Source: Eublepharis macularius (taxonomy: Eukaryota; Chordata; Lepidosauria; Squamata; Eublepharidae). Taken from it: a stretch of 64,000 bases of DNA. The translations under genes and the position numbers were made by a program. Below are positions 10,940 to 22,051 of the stretch, in pieces. The DNA lies in assembly GCF_028583425.1 (NCBI RefSeq), contig NC_072798.1, positions 13,828,501-13,892,500 of the forward strand, written 5' to 3'. The number at the start of each line of letters is the position of its first letter. The stretch's first letter is position 1. The notes below the pieces were generated by a model. The model saw nothing but the letters and a program-made list of their open reading frames with translations, ran no database searches and was not told where the DNA came from.

Positions 10940-11321
10940 TAGAGGTGGGCATGAACCGAAATACAAACCGAAGTTTGTCATGAACTGGGCTGTTTTTTGG
11001 TTCATGAACCGATGGTTCGTCAGAGGGCATTTCTGACGAACTGTAATGAACCGTGATGATTTTTAAGCCAGTTCGTTTGGTTTATTTTTCAGTTTGTCAC
11101 TGCAGGCAGCCTGGCGCTGATCAATAAGTTTCCTAGACAATGGTGGTGGGCTTTCTGCAGACCTTCTGCTGCCCCAGAAGTGATGCATTCACGAACCAAA
11201 TGAACCAATTTTCAAATCGGCAATTTCATGTCAGTTCATGGTTCGTTGTTCATGGTTCGTGATATGTGACGAACAACGAATCACAATGAACTGCCATTTT
11301 TCTGGTTCATGCTCATCTCTA
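10940..11321. mobile_element. TAGAGATGGGC hAT-like element, copy 1
   Basis: Ends TAGAGGTGGGCATGAACC and inverse (GGTTCATGCTCATCTCTA) are flanked by GTTATAAC and GTCATAAC, an 8-bp duplication with one mismatch. The interior is non-coding, with repeated GAACCRAA/TTYGGTTC blocks giving a foldback character. Confidence 0.85.
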
Positions 11322-12359
11322 GTCATAACTATCCCCTTGGATAGTACTCCGAAACAAACTGGCAGCCAATATAGCTGTTTTAAGATGTGTGAGATATGTT
11401 CCCATTGGCTAGGCCCTGACAATACATGGGCCGCCACGTTTTGACCCATGAGATTACAGAAGCATGGATCAACATGGCCACATCGGATGAGTCAAAGAAA
11501 GGAAAAAGGCTGTCAAAGCAGAAGCAGCTGATAGAAGGCACTGTTAGTCAAAGAAGTCACCCCAGGAGTCAGCCAAGAACTCACCCTGAATTCTCCATTT
11601 CTAAATGTTATACACAGCAGCATGCATATAGAGGTTCTACAACAACCATTTCCTTTGCATCTTTTGAGGGGGCCACAGGCTCAACTTTCTTGCCAGCCAT
11701 CAATGATGCGGGAGGAGATAACAGGTGTAAGTTATACCTGGCATCACCTATCAGCCTCGTATCATGTCTGCAGAGACCACCTGCCATTCTGTGTGTATGC
11801 TGAGAGGAGCAGTAGGACAGTTGGGTGAAGTCACTCAGAAGTGGAGAAAATTCCTCCATGGCTGTGTGACCATTGTCTTCTTCATCGCTACATAACCCTT
11901 GGTACTCAGTTTACATTTCTTGTCTCTCACTCTTTCGGTCTTTCATCCATGTCCTGGCCTTGAAAGAAGTGAGGTCATGTCTCTCGCTCCCCCTCTTCCT
12001 GTCATGTGATTTCCTGCCACTTGCATACAGCTCTGGGTGTCTCATGCAGCCACCTGGGGATGGGTCCCAGAGGCTGAAGACACCTAGATCAGACCAATCT
12101 AGTCCAAATCTGTTTGCCATCGTTGCCAATCAATGCCCCGCAAACAAGGTCTCCCTCTGATTCTACTCCTCTACGAGAACCGGCATTCACTAGCACATTG
12201 TGTCCAAACACAGAGGTATGAAAGTAGCTGACAAAACTCTTCACATCTGGCAGGTTGTATTCCTTTCCCATCCTTCATTTGCTTTGCTTTCCTTCCCCCA
12301 CCCCTTAGCAGTCCTCCTACATCTGTAATTTAATCTAAAAAAAAAAAGTGGCACCCTGC

Positions 12360-12780
12360 AATGTTATTGGAGATTAAATTCTTAATTATAAATTTCCTTG
12401 CTTTTGTGAGTTTGCCTGAGATCCTTAACATTTTTTAATGTCATTTTTATGTGAATTTCCATGCTATTTTAATTCATTAGTCACGGGCTATCATTTTTCG
12501 ATGTAATTACTGTAATTTCATCAAGTGACATAATTACAGTAAATACTTGAAGTAATTGCCATTCGTATGGAAGAAAGAGAGAGAGAGATCTGGAGGTGTA
12601 ATAATGTCATCTAATAAACTATTTACGAGGTGGAAAGATAAATTACGATGACATATTTACTGCATTTAATGACATAACGGAGTTTTGCCTGCACGCCGGC
12701 CGAGGTTATAAATGACATAAATGAAGCAAAGAATGACATCATATGCCTGTAATTATGAAAGTAAGTTGGATGGAGTAATG
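12360..12780. promoter_or_regulatory. Candidate conserved non-coding element, homeodomain-site rich
   Basis: Very AT-rich repeat-free block with many TAATTA/ATTAAT-type sites, including the near-palindrome GTAATTACTGTAATTTCATC followed by CATAATTACAGTAA. TGACAT occurs repeatedly (12444, 12528, 12646, 12671, 12712, 12735). This is typical of developmental-gene enhancers, but conservation and activity are untested. Confidence 0.4.
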
Positions 12781-13394
12781 GGACACCCATTGACAGACTC
12801 ACAAGGGCTCTGTCTTTACATCCAAAAAGCACCCTGGTATAGTGTGGTTGCCAGAATATGGTTGGTCTGCTCCATTCACAAGGTCTTCTACATTTTAATT
12901 CAGTGGAAAGGTTACTAGGTTTGTACACTCTAAGTGTGTGGATGTGTGAGTATGCTGCTAAACTCTATGTCAGATTTCCTCAACATGGTGCCCGCCAAGT
13001 TGCTATCTAGTGCCCACTTGTTTCTAACCCAGAACAAAGGGCCAATCTTAGCTTCCCACTGCCACTTCATTAGAGCAAGAGGTGTTTCTGGGAGGCACTT
13101 TTGTGTCTCCACAGGGCCCTAATTTAGAACCAGATAACTCCACTGTAGGAAGGGACTTCCCTCAGGACCCCCCCACCCAACATTTTGTGGAACCTTCCAG
13201 TATTTTTATTTGGGCCCATCCCCCAGGGCAGCCATTTTGTGACTGTTTCCATTCTCCATAACAGCTGTTTTGTGGTGACACCAATTACATGTTCCCAAAA
13301 TGGCTACAGGCTCCACAACACAGGGGAGTGTTACTCTACATCACTAAGACTGAAGACGTTTGTGCAAGCAGGACTGGTGCACCTTGTGTACACA

Positions 13395-13542
13395 GATCCA
13401 GAGGAGTTAGCCGTGTTAGTCTGCAGTAGCAAAATCAAAAAGAGTCCAGTAGCACCTTTAAGACTAACCAACTTTACTGTAGCATAAGCTTTCGAGAATC
13501 ACAGTTCTCTTCGTCAGATGCATCTGATGAAGAGAACTGTGA
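13395..13542. repeat. Penelope-type repeat, inverted pair with hammerhead-like core
   Basis: The plus strand reads GAGTCCAGTAGCACCTTTAA..., and the pair turns around at about 13517-13523. On the minus strand, CTGACGA (13517-13511) is followed by a GAGAAC/GATTCTC hairpin, GAAA (13493-13490) and the AGCTTATGCT mini-hairpin. On the plus strand a second CTGATGA (13524-13530) starts but is cut off before GAAA. Confidence 0.6.
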
Positions 13543-13925
13543 TGCTTGTGTACACAGAGCACTTTATCAGAGATATAGGTATACACCTGAAACCACTGCT
13601 CTCCTCCACAGCCCAAACAGCAATGCCTCCCAATTCTTTTTCCTCCTTCTCTCCAGTAACAACAGACATGTGTGCCTCAGCTGTAGGGTTGGATTGAATC
13701 TTTCCACAAACTGAGTGACTTTGGGGAAGAAATTTTTGCTGTCTTCCCAGCTTGGCTTCCTGCAATGGCCCAAAGCTGTACTTGAGGGTTAAGGGACCTT
13801 CCAGAACAGAATGGGACATGGTGGTGTTGGTTTTAGCAGGAGGGAGAGGATCGCTACCAACTCCCATTTCTCCCTGTGACCACACAATGCATCCCACACC
13901 ATTCCTGGGTGTATGCTAAACCCTG

Positions 13926-14388
13926 GGTCACTCTAAACCTTACTTCCATCACGAGTCTTCCATGAAGCGAACCAAGGCAGAAATGCAGCAGCTTTGGCTT
14001 GCATAAATAAAGGAGGGCCCGAAAGGGCTTGGAAAGCTACCATCGGGGAAGGAGAACTTCTGCCTTTCTCCCAAGCTTTTTTCTCACTTGCAAAAAGAGG
14101 GAGGGGGGATAGTTTTACCATTTCTCTTGCCTCACTTGCACAAAATACCTCCACATTGAACAGAAGAAATGGGAAACTTTTCCCCTCCCTCTTTTTGCAT
14201 GGGGGTGGGTGGGTGGGTGGGGAATCTTGGCAGAAAGGCAGGCCCTCTCCCTCCCCCAATGGCAGCTTCCTGATCCTATTTAGGCTCTCCTTTTTGTATG
14301 CAAGCCATTCCCCAAGCTGCTGCGTGTTTGCGCAAGTCTGGGTTCGCTCTGTGGAAAACCCGTGAAGGAAGTAACATTTAGAGTGACC
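13926..14388. mobile_element. 463-bp near-complete palindrome, DNA transposon
   Basis: Left arm GGTCACTCTAAACCTTACTT... is matched by the inverse of ...GAAGTAACATTTAGAGTGACC, and successive blocks (GCGAACC, GCAGCAGCTT, GGCTTGCATA, CAAAAAGAGGGAGGGG) mirror all the way to the centre near 14140. Open frames of up to 193 aa on both strands are a consequence of the fold and have no family resemblance. A target duplication could not be defined. Confidence 0.75.
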
Positions 14389-14641
14389 GTCTAGGAGCAG
14401 GTTTTCAGGGGATGCAAAGAATGAAAGTGATATGGTAAAGGTAACCAAAAAAACACACACCCTTCTGTGAACATTCTCCATTTGCCTTAGGAACAAGGAC
14501 TGGATCCAACCCACCGTGCTTTTCAGTGGTGTTAGTTCCCATATTCAGATGGTGACACAAACTGTATCTGTGTAAAGGACCAATGTGCGAAGGTAGGGAG
14601 AGGAAATGGGTGAGCTGGTCTTGTTCCCTGCTAGCAACTAA

Positions 14642-14875
14642 GAGCAGAACCACAAGTGACAAAAGGCACAGGTTGGACACTTGTCAGCTTCCCTCAAGTT
14701 TTGATGGGAAATGTAGGCAGCTTGGTGGAATGTTGGACAAGTGACAGTTGAAAAGTCCATTGGACAGCAGTCAGAGAGTCAAGCTGCAAGACCAGGATGC
14801 CTACATTTCTCATCAAAACTTGAGGGAAGCTGACAAGTGTCCATCCTGTGCGTTTTGTCACTTGTAGTTCCACTC
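14642..14875. mobile_element. GAGCC-type palindromic MITE, copy 3
   Basis: The 234-bp element runs from GAGCAGAACCACAAGTGACA to its inverse ending in GGTTC-like CACTC, and shares the AGGTTGGACACTTGTCAGCT and CAAGTTTTGATGGGAAATGT blocks with 1576-1777. Perfect TAA duplications flank it (14639-14641, 14876-14878). It abuts the family E element directly. Confidence 0.8.
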
Positions 14876-14878
14876 TAA

Positions 14879-15238
14879 GAGCCTCTTACACCAGAACTCT
14901 CATGTGTAGAGAGATGCAATGCTAGTGTAGTTTAAGAAGACAGAGCCAAAGGCTGTGTCAATTTCACCTCTCTACACAGAGCCAGCAAAGATCATTCCTC
15001 AGAGGGTTTGTTAATTTCCTCTTTGCCTCCCCAAAGGCTCTGTCAATTTCACCTCCACTTGAGGGAGGCGAAGAGGAAATTAACAAACTCTTGGAGGAGT
15101 GATCTTTGCCTGCTCTGTGTAGAGAGGTGAAATTGACAGAGCCTTCAGCTCTGCCTTTTGAAACTACACTTCCTGGCTAGCATTGCGTCTCTCTACACTT
15201 GAGCATTCTCATGTAAGAGGTCTCGTGTAGAGAGACTC
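14879..15238. mobile_element. Long-palindrome DNA transposon, family E copy 2
   Basis: It matches 357-785 block for block (GACAGAGCC..GGCTCTGTC, AAATTAACAAAC, CAATTTCACCTC) and folds back around about 15060. The outermost 15 or so bases of its left end are missing, and the GAGCC MITE ends exactly at that point. The right flank is TCA. Confidence 0.75.
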
Positions 15239-15355
15239 TCAAAGAACTAACCTTGACCTCTTCTGCGAAAGTTTGCTTGAATGTAGGCCCATAAGTTGAT
15301 CCTTATAATCAGAAATGCACAGGAATGAATGGTTTTAATCATGAGGGTAGACCTA

Positions 15356-15655
15356 AAGGTAGGTAAAGGTAGTCCCCTGTGCGAGCACCGAGTCATTACT
15401 GACCCATGGGGGACGTCACATCACGACGTTTTCTTGGCAGACTTTTTACAGGGTGGTTTGCCATTGCCTTCCCCAGTCATCTACACTTTACCCCCAGGAA
15501 ATTGGGTACTCATTTTACCAACCTCAGGAGGATGGAAGGCATAGTCAACCTTGAGCCGGCTAGCTGAACCCAGCTTCCGCTGGGATCGAACTCAGGTCGT
15601 GAACAGAGCTTGGACTAACAGTACTGCAGCTTACCACTCTGCACCACGGGGCTCT
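15356..15655 (-). repeat. tRNA-derived SINE, second type
   Basis: Minus strand: a tRNA-like head (GGTGCAGAGTGGTAAGCTGC, then GAGTTCGATCCCAGC as box B) is followed by the body CCTCCTGAGGTTGGTAAAAT and tail AGTAATGACTCGGTGC. A 3' fragment of the same type lies at 53698-53806. Confidence 0.8.
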
Positions 15656-15668
15656 ATGAGGGTAGACA

Positions 15669-15920
15669 TAACAACAACAAAAACAACATTCAATTTATAT
15701 ATCACCCTTCAGGATGACTTAACACCCACTCAGAGCAGTTTACAAAGTATGTTATTATTATCCCCACAACAAACACCCTGTGAGGTGGGTGGGGCTGAGA
15801 GAGCTCTGAGAGAGCTGTGACTGACCCAAGCTAACCCAGCTGGCTTCAAGAGGAGGAGCAGGGAACCAAACCTGGTTCTCCAGATTAGAGTCCTGCTACT
15901 CTTAACCACGACACCAAACT
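15669..15920 (-). repeat. tRNA-derived CORE-type SINE
   Basis: Minus-strand copy; tail at the left (ACAACAACAAAAACAACATT), tRNA head at the right. Confidence 0.85.
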
Positions 15921-16259
15921 GATGCAGTGCGGATACATCTTGTAGGTGCAGGCTGTGTTGACATTTTTGCAAAGATGCATAGGCAGGGGCGAGGCCAGCA
16001 CACTGAGTTGTGAGCAAGGACAAGACTAGCCTGAATCCTTCTGCTCCATGTCCACATGAGTTTGTCCTGCACAAAGAGATGTTATGTGTATGGGGCTTCC
16101 ATGTTATGAGTTACTGAGTGAGGTGTAAGCATGTGTGAACCGGGACTCATTTCCTACAGCGCATACAGTACACAAAATGTAACCCACAACCTCTGAAAAC
16201 TCTGTGGGTAAAAACCTCTCTCCCCCCTCATTTTCATGATCATAAGAATAGGCACTTAA

Positions 16260-16640
16260 CGGGACTCAGATATGTTTGCAATACTTGCTCTTTTGGGGCT
16301 CTATTCCCTTTTATTCTTGGGTTTTCTTTTGGTCTTAAAAGCAAGCTGTTTTAAAAAAAACGGCAAAGTATACACTGCTGAAAGTTTTGCCAGACGGATT
16401 GGCTCACTTTGTCCCCAAGAGCAGAGTGAAACCCTAGGAAACCACAGCCTCTTCCAAAGATGGCGATTGCATTGCTCAGATGGTCTGAAATGGAACCCTT
16501 GCCAGAGAACTGCCAGCATCAATGCTAATTCGAAGTGATTCAATCAAGGGAGATGAGGCTATCACCAGCTAGCCGAGGCCGCTCTAAATCTGACTGACAG
16601 ATCGTACAATTAGGTTGAATGATGAGATTTTGCACATATT
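16260..16640. promoter_or_regulatory. Candidate conserved non-coding element
   Basis: Repeat-free block with a mixed-composition core (CAGCATCAATGCTAATTCGA, GTGATTCAATCAAGGGAGAT, GACTGACAGATCGTACAATT) between SINE-dense flanks. No open frame or splice structure was seen. Confidence 0.3.
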
Positions 16641-17319
16641 TCTATCCCGTAAAGAGCGATCGCTAGGGGTGACTGGTTAGTAACAACACAGACGCCTGCC
16701 AGAGTCTTTAGAATCCAAGGGGGTTGCCAGCCATCTTGCGCTTGAAGGGTTGTCGGACTGCAGTGGGCAGTTAAACATTCCTGACATTGAATGGAAAGGT
16801 TCGGAGGAATGGCCAAATGTTCAGCCTCTCTTCTCCATTTGCAACTAAAAGAGCACTCACGTCGACACAGCGAGGGCTCAGGCCACGGCACAAATGCTTC
16901 CCAGTGGTTTCTGAGAAAGGGGTCGGCGGTTTTTCATAGACCCCATTTTTGCCATTTCTAATTCTTGCCAAGTCAGATATCACGAAACACGCCCCCCCCC
17001 CCAATCACACCCTGGAAGCAACAATGGATATAGCACAGCTACCAAAGGAATATATCGGGCCAGGAATAGGATGCTGGTTCCCTGGGCTTGGACCTTGAGT
17101 TTCTCATTTCCAGGCAGCAGGTTGAAATTTGAGAATCAGTGTGCTTCCGTGGTAGTATGGGGATTCGAACCTGGATCTCCCAGGTCCTAGTCCAACATTC
17201 TAACCACTACGGCACACTGGATCTGGAAGTGGTCAGTGGACTTCATGGGGTGGCCTGGGCTCAGGCCCCCCACACTTGCACAGGTCTGCTTCATTTGCAA
17301 ATGTGAAACCTGCCCAAAA

Positions 17320-17542
17320 TAGGGTTGCCAGCCTCCAGGTGGTGGATGGAGATCTCCCAGAGTTACAATGGACTCCAGGCCACAGAGATCAGTTCCTCTT
17401 GAGCAAATGGCCACGCTGGAGGGTGGACTTTATGGCATTATAAACTACTGAGGTCCCACCCCTTTCCAAACACTGCCCTCTCCAGGCTCCACCCCCCCCC
17501 CCAAATCCCCAGGAATTTCCCAACCCAGAACTGGCAGCTCTA
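17320..17542. mobile_element. TAGGGTTGCC hAT-like repeat, copy 2
   Basis: Starts TAGGGTTGCCAGCCTCCAGG and ends CTGGCAGCTCTA. Flanks GCCCAAAA and GCCCTAAA form an 8-bp duplication with one mismatch. The interior AGATCAGTTCCTCTTGAGCA matches the family. Confidence 0.75.
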
Positions 17543-18349
17543 GCCCTAAACAACTTCGGGGAATGAGGAGGCAAGATCTTCCTTCACGCCATCTGGAAGC
17601 TGCCTGGCTAGGAAACAGCAAAATTGCACATTTCTCTGGCTTCATTCCTTACTAATGATTGGACATCAGAGCTGCCACCTTCCCTCCATCAGCAGGTGTG
17701 TGTGTGGGGGGGGGGGGGAGTAGGTGTAGAGAGGTTACCTGGAGCACAGCGCAAAATAGTGCGTGCACTCTGCAAGCTCCCAATGGCATCATTTCCAGTT
17801 CAAACCAGAAGCGATGAGGTCCCAGGGGGCTGATTTTTTAGGAAGTGACATCATCAGGAGCACATAGAGTGCAAGCATGTACTTTGCATAGGCTTGCCAG
17901 TCCCCCGGTGGGGTGGGCGATCCCCCACCCCTAGCCTCCATCCCCCACTGCCTCTCAGTTGGCTGGCAAGGGGAATGTGCTCCCACGTGCTCTGGAGCAA
18001 CTTTGCATGACGTCATTTCTGGCACGACATGCAAGGAATGGTTCGCACCGGGGGGGGGGGTACTGAATGAAAATCAGCCCCCAACTTAGTGTTTGTGTCT
18101 GATTTTCACTCAATTGCCCCCTGCGTGACCAATTACTTCCACATCACACCAGGAATGACATCATTCCTGGCACAGCTCAGGGAGCTTCACACTCCCATGT
18201 GACGAGAAGCAATTTGTGTAGGTTAGGTTTGCTAACTTCAGGTTGGAAAATTGGGGGAGATTGGGGAGGTGGAGCCTGGAGATGGCGGGGTTTGGGCAGA
18301 GGAGGGACCTCATTAGGGCATAATGAGTCTTCCCTTCAAACCAGCCATT

Positions 18350-18531
18350 GGTCGTTTTTACACTGCTTACCAGCCATGGAACGTTGCGCTGAGCTCCCGG
18401 AATGACAGCGTCTTCCCAGCGCAATTTCGTGCGAGAACTGCCATTCTCATGTGAAATTGCGCCAGGAAGACGCTGTTGTTCCAGGAGCTCAGTGAGATGT
18501 TCTGTGGCCGGTAAGCAGTGTGAAAATGGCC
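18350..18531. mobile_element. GGCCRTTT palindromic MITE, copy 2 (nested)
   Basis: A 182-bp foldback: left GGTCGTTTTTACACTGCTTA, right inverse of the same with TAAGCAGTGTGAAAATGGCC. ATT duplications (18347-18349, 18532-18534) lie in the host's CCATTTTCTCC motif. Confidence 0.8.
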
Positions 18532-18567
18532 ATTTTCTCCAGGGGAACTGATCTTAGGGCCTGGAGA

Positions 18568-18966
18568 TAAGGTTGCTGGTCCCCTAGTGGGGGTGGGGAA
18601 TTCCCTGCTCCCAGCCTCCGCCCCATGCCATCACTCACTCGGCTAGCGGAGGAAAAGGCGGGTGAACAGGCCTCATGGAGCACTCCCAGCGCAGTGTGAC
18701 GTCGTCACTCCCAGCGGTGGCATCATCAAGCAGGCCCTGGGAGGCCCACCTGCTTCACACCGGACCAATTGTTAAAGAATTGGTCTGTTTGGGGCCCAAA
18801 TTGGCCCCATATGAAGCGCGGGACCTGCACAATGATGTCACTCCTGGAAGTGACATTATCACGCCGGGAACACGCAAGTGCTTTGTGCTCACGCAAGAAG
18901 ATTGAGAAGGTAAGTGCCGGGTCCCCTCCTCTCCTGCTGGGAGGGTAAGGGGATCTGGTAACCCTA
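18568..18966. mobile_element. hAT-like repeat nested in copy 3
   Basis: Ends TAAGGTTGCTGGTCCCC and GGTAACCCTA are flanked by a perfect 8-bp CCTGGAGA duplication (18560-18567, 18967-18974). The body (399 bp) is GC-rich and non-coding. Confidence 0.8.
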
Positions 18967-21229
18967 CCTGGAGATCCTTTGTAATTCTAGGAGCTCTCCA
19001 GCCACCACCTGGAGGCTGGCTGCTCTAGTGTAGACCCTGCACTTCTGCAGGTTCCTAGCAACTATGAAACTATGTCCTCCCTACTCTTCTGCTTAGACTG
19101 AGGCCTCTTGTGTTAGTCTCTTAAAGAGGCAGTATACAACACTAACTTTATAACCCAATCCTATGTATATTTACTCAGAATTCAGTCTCACTGGGTTCAG
19201 CGAGGCTTAGTCTCTGACAACTGCACACTGCATTGACTCTTGGCCAGTTCTCAAGCTTACAGGCTAGCTTTTAATGACAGTGAATATATGAAGAATCTTA
19301 CTAGGGTGCCAGGTCCCCCTGGGCTCAAACCGAGGGCTGGGGGGTCGGTGAGGGGGGCATGCTGAGTGCATGCACTCCAGATTGCTTTTGTATCGTTCTG
19401 GGTGTGATGTCATTCCCAGCACGACATGAAAGCGATCCAAATTGTGCAGTAGTGCACTGGGGGCAGAGACTGGGAGCCTAAATCCGACATAGTTAGCCCA
19501 TTTAGGTCTGCTCATAAAGGTCTTTCAGAAAGCTCTTTCCCAATAGTACATCCTCCCGAGCGGCCAATAATTGAACCTGGGACTTTCTATATGTAATGCT
19601 GGTTCCCTGCTACTGAGATACAGCCCCTCCCTTTGGAGTTGGGAAATTCTTGGGAGGATGGAGTGTGGGGAGGAAAGATACCTCAATGGGGTATAATAAC
19701 AAAGAGTCTGCCCACCAAATCAGCCGTTTTCTCCAGGGGAACTGATCTCTATGGTGTTGAGACCAGTTGTAATTCCTGGTGATCTCCAGGCCCCACTTGG
19801 ACGTTGGAAACCTTACTGATGACCCCGACACTGAAACTTGGCTGTGGAGACTCATCTCCTTCCAGCTGCAACAGAAATATCTCAAATGGCTTCCAACACA
19901 AAGCCACAAACGTAGGGAGCACAAAGGATATCCTTATAAATGGCTCTCCGCCATGACTGCAAACTGGAACTTCCATGTACAGAAACAGCGTAACAGGGGA
20001 AGGCTTTGTTTGTAGGCCTTCTGAGGACATTTGGTTGTTGATAGGATACTGGACTAGAAAGGCTACGGTTTTTGACTCCACAGGTCTCTTTTTTTTCTTC
20101 TGAAGCCATAAAACCAAGTTACGGCATTACATTTTTTTTAAAAAAGAGGAAGACTTCTCTTGAAACAAGTGTTAAGGAATTGTAGTGTTTTTTTCTGTAT
20201 TGTATTCTCTGAATCTTCTTAAGAAAGCAAAGCACTGGAAAGAAATTGCTTCAGCTGTCTTATTGACAAACTGATGTGTTATTTGATCAAATTGAATACA
20301 GGTAACATTTATGGGACCCCCTCCACCACCCCCAAAGTATCACCTGCAGAACAATGAACAAAGTCCATCAAGAAACTCATTCAGCCGTCAGTTAAACACT
20401 GATATGCCTGTAAGGAAAAGAGAAGTTTGACATCTGTTTTGATCCAGCTGTCAGGATTCTCTTTCTTGTCTGCCAGGGAGTTGCCTGTATAATTTGCTCC
20501 TCCCTGATATGATAATATAGATTGCCCCCTCGTATTCATGTAAAAGAATGGAGGTCACCTGCATTCAACCCACCTCCTACGGAGAATGTCTCATCTTAAC
20601 AGGCGAGAAACAAAGCGTCAGTGAGAATGCAGCTCTTCACACTTCAGCCCGTCGCTCTTCACGGAAACTCAAAAACTAGATAAAGCACAGCTTCCTCCAG
20701 TAGTTAGAAACTTCACAAGAAAAGAAGTTATTATCTCTGGCTGTAGAAATAAGGGATCTTGTAGATCCTGAGGTTGCCAATTCTGGGCTGGGAAATTCCT
20801 GGAAGTTTGGGGGCAGACCCTGTGGAGGGCAGGGTTTGGGGAGGCAGTCTTTAGCAGGGAATAATGCTATAGAGCACACCCTCCAAAGCAGCCAGGAGAA
20901 CTGATCTTTGTAATATGGAGATCTTTTGTAATTCTGGGAGATCTCCAGGTCCCATTTTAGGGGTGCTAGGCTGAGCCTTGCAAGCGGCAGGGAGATTAGG
21001 GGGCAGGGACATGGGGGGTGGCATCACTGACATCATTACATCACATCTGGGATACAACCTGGAAGTGACAATGGGTAGCTCTATGAATCTCCGGAAACTC
21101 TATGATAAATTCTATGGTTTTGGCATGGTCCTCCAGCTAAAGGAGGCTTTGAGTTGGGCAAGAGCTCATCTACTGGTAAACCATCAGAAAGAGAGAATCA
21201 GAGGAGAGCATTCGCCATTAATAATAAAG

Positions 21230-21380
21230 GTCTAGTAGCACCTTTAAGACTAACCAACTTTGCTGTAGCATAAGCTTTCGAGAACCACAGTTCTCTTCAT
21301 ATCTGATGAAGAGAACTATGGTTCTCGAAAGCTTATGCTACAGTAAAGTTGGTTAGTCTTAAAGGTGCTACTGGACTCTT
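21230..21380. repeat. Penelope-type repeat, near-perfect inverted pair with hammerhead-like core
   Basis: Left arm GTCTAGTAGCACCTTTAAGA... and right arm ...CTTAAAGGTGCTACTGGACT meet at 21300. On the plus strand, CTGATGA (21303-21309), a GAGAAC/GTTCTC hairpin and GAAA (21327-21330) are followed by AGC-TTAT-GCT and an A, giving a possible CUA cleavage triplet. This layout matches a hammerhead ribozyme apart from one extra A before stem II. The left arm lost its CTGATGA at the junction. Confidence 0.65.
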
Positions 21381-22051
21381 CACCATTAACGGATACATAT
21401 TTGCAGGTTTCAACCTGTTGTTTCTCTCCCCAGCCCCCATGAATACACTTGGTTTGCAAGAGGTTAACAAACCTTTTGCAGAAAAGAAGTATTTCCCACA
21501 CAGGATGCCCCAATTCTGTTTACTCAGAAGTGAGCCCCCTTCACTTCACAAGAAGTGACTCCCAAGCAAGTGTGTGGCAGATTTCAGTCCTCGGCCATTG
21601 AGTAAATGGGTAGCTGCCCTTTATTTGCTTCTCTTTTTGCAAGGGATGATAAAGGATGGTTCAGACAGGCGTGGCCATCATCTGAAAAGGGCAACCTCAA
21701 GCGGGGAACCATCACAAAGCAACTGCTACAGGTAGGTTGAGATCTTTCATATCCCATTGACCTCAATGCTTTTCAGTGGAGTCAAGTTTGGGGGTGAGGA
21801 CGGCACAGGCCTTTTTGGTGCCTGCCTACAGTGGACAAACCAAACAGTCCCTGCTCTTACCACTTAAAACACCAAGACATTCTCCTGCATGAGCCTTATG
21901 GAGATGTACAGCCCCTGTGTAAATGCATTGCTGTGCTCTCTCCTGTCCTTCATATGGTTGTGTAGGAGAACATCAGCACTGTTGCCTGTTATTCCACTCT
22001 ATTGTTGCCTCCATAGTCTGCTTGTGAGCATCATGGAAGCGTATGGTTAGT

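Larger units (their letters stand above)
10404..13394. other. Gene-free stretch with hAT element and regulatory candidate
   Basis: Contains the hAT element at 10940-11321 and the AT-rich block 12360-12780, both listed separately. The remainder (11330-12350, 12785-13390) is unique sequence without a recognisable gene. Confidence 0.6.
15921..18215. other. Gene-free stretch with regulatory candidate and hAT repeat
   Basis: Contains a repeat-poor block (16260-16640) and the hAT repeat at 17320-17542, listed separately, plus a SINE scrap at 17128-17222 and fragments of the same hAT family at about 17890-18060. No gene was recognised. Confidence 0.55.
18224..19027. mobile_element. TAGGGTTGCC hAT-like repeat, copy 3, carrying two nested insertions
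   Basis: Outer ends TAGGTTTGCTAACTTCAGG and GGCTGGCTGCTCTA have approximate 8-bp flanks GTGTAGGT / GTGTAGAC. Inside are a GGCCRTTT palindrome (18350-18531) and another hAT-like element (18568-18966). Removing both restores the family's interior (CCATTTTCTCC, CTGGAGATC). Confidence 0.7.

Noticed and set aside
13933-14514. 193-codon open frame
   Set aside because: It is produced by the palindrome 13926-14388, which has a mirror frame on the other strand; no domain is recognisable.
15600-15655. tRNA gene on the minus strand
   Set aside because: Box A/B-like motifs belong to the head of a SINE with a long non-tRNA body; the cloverleaf is not complete.
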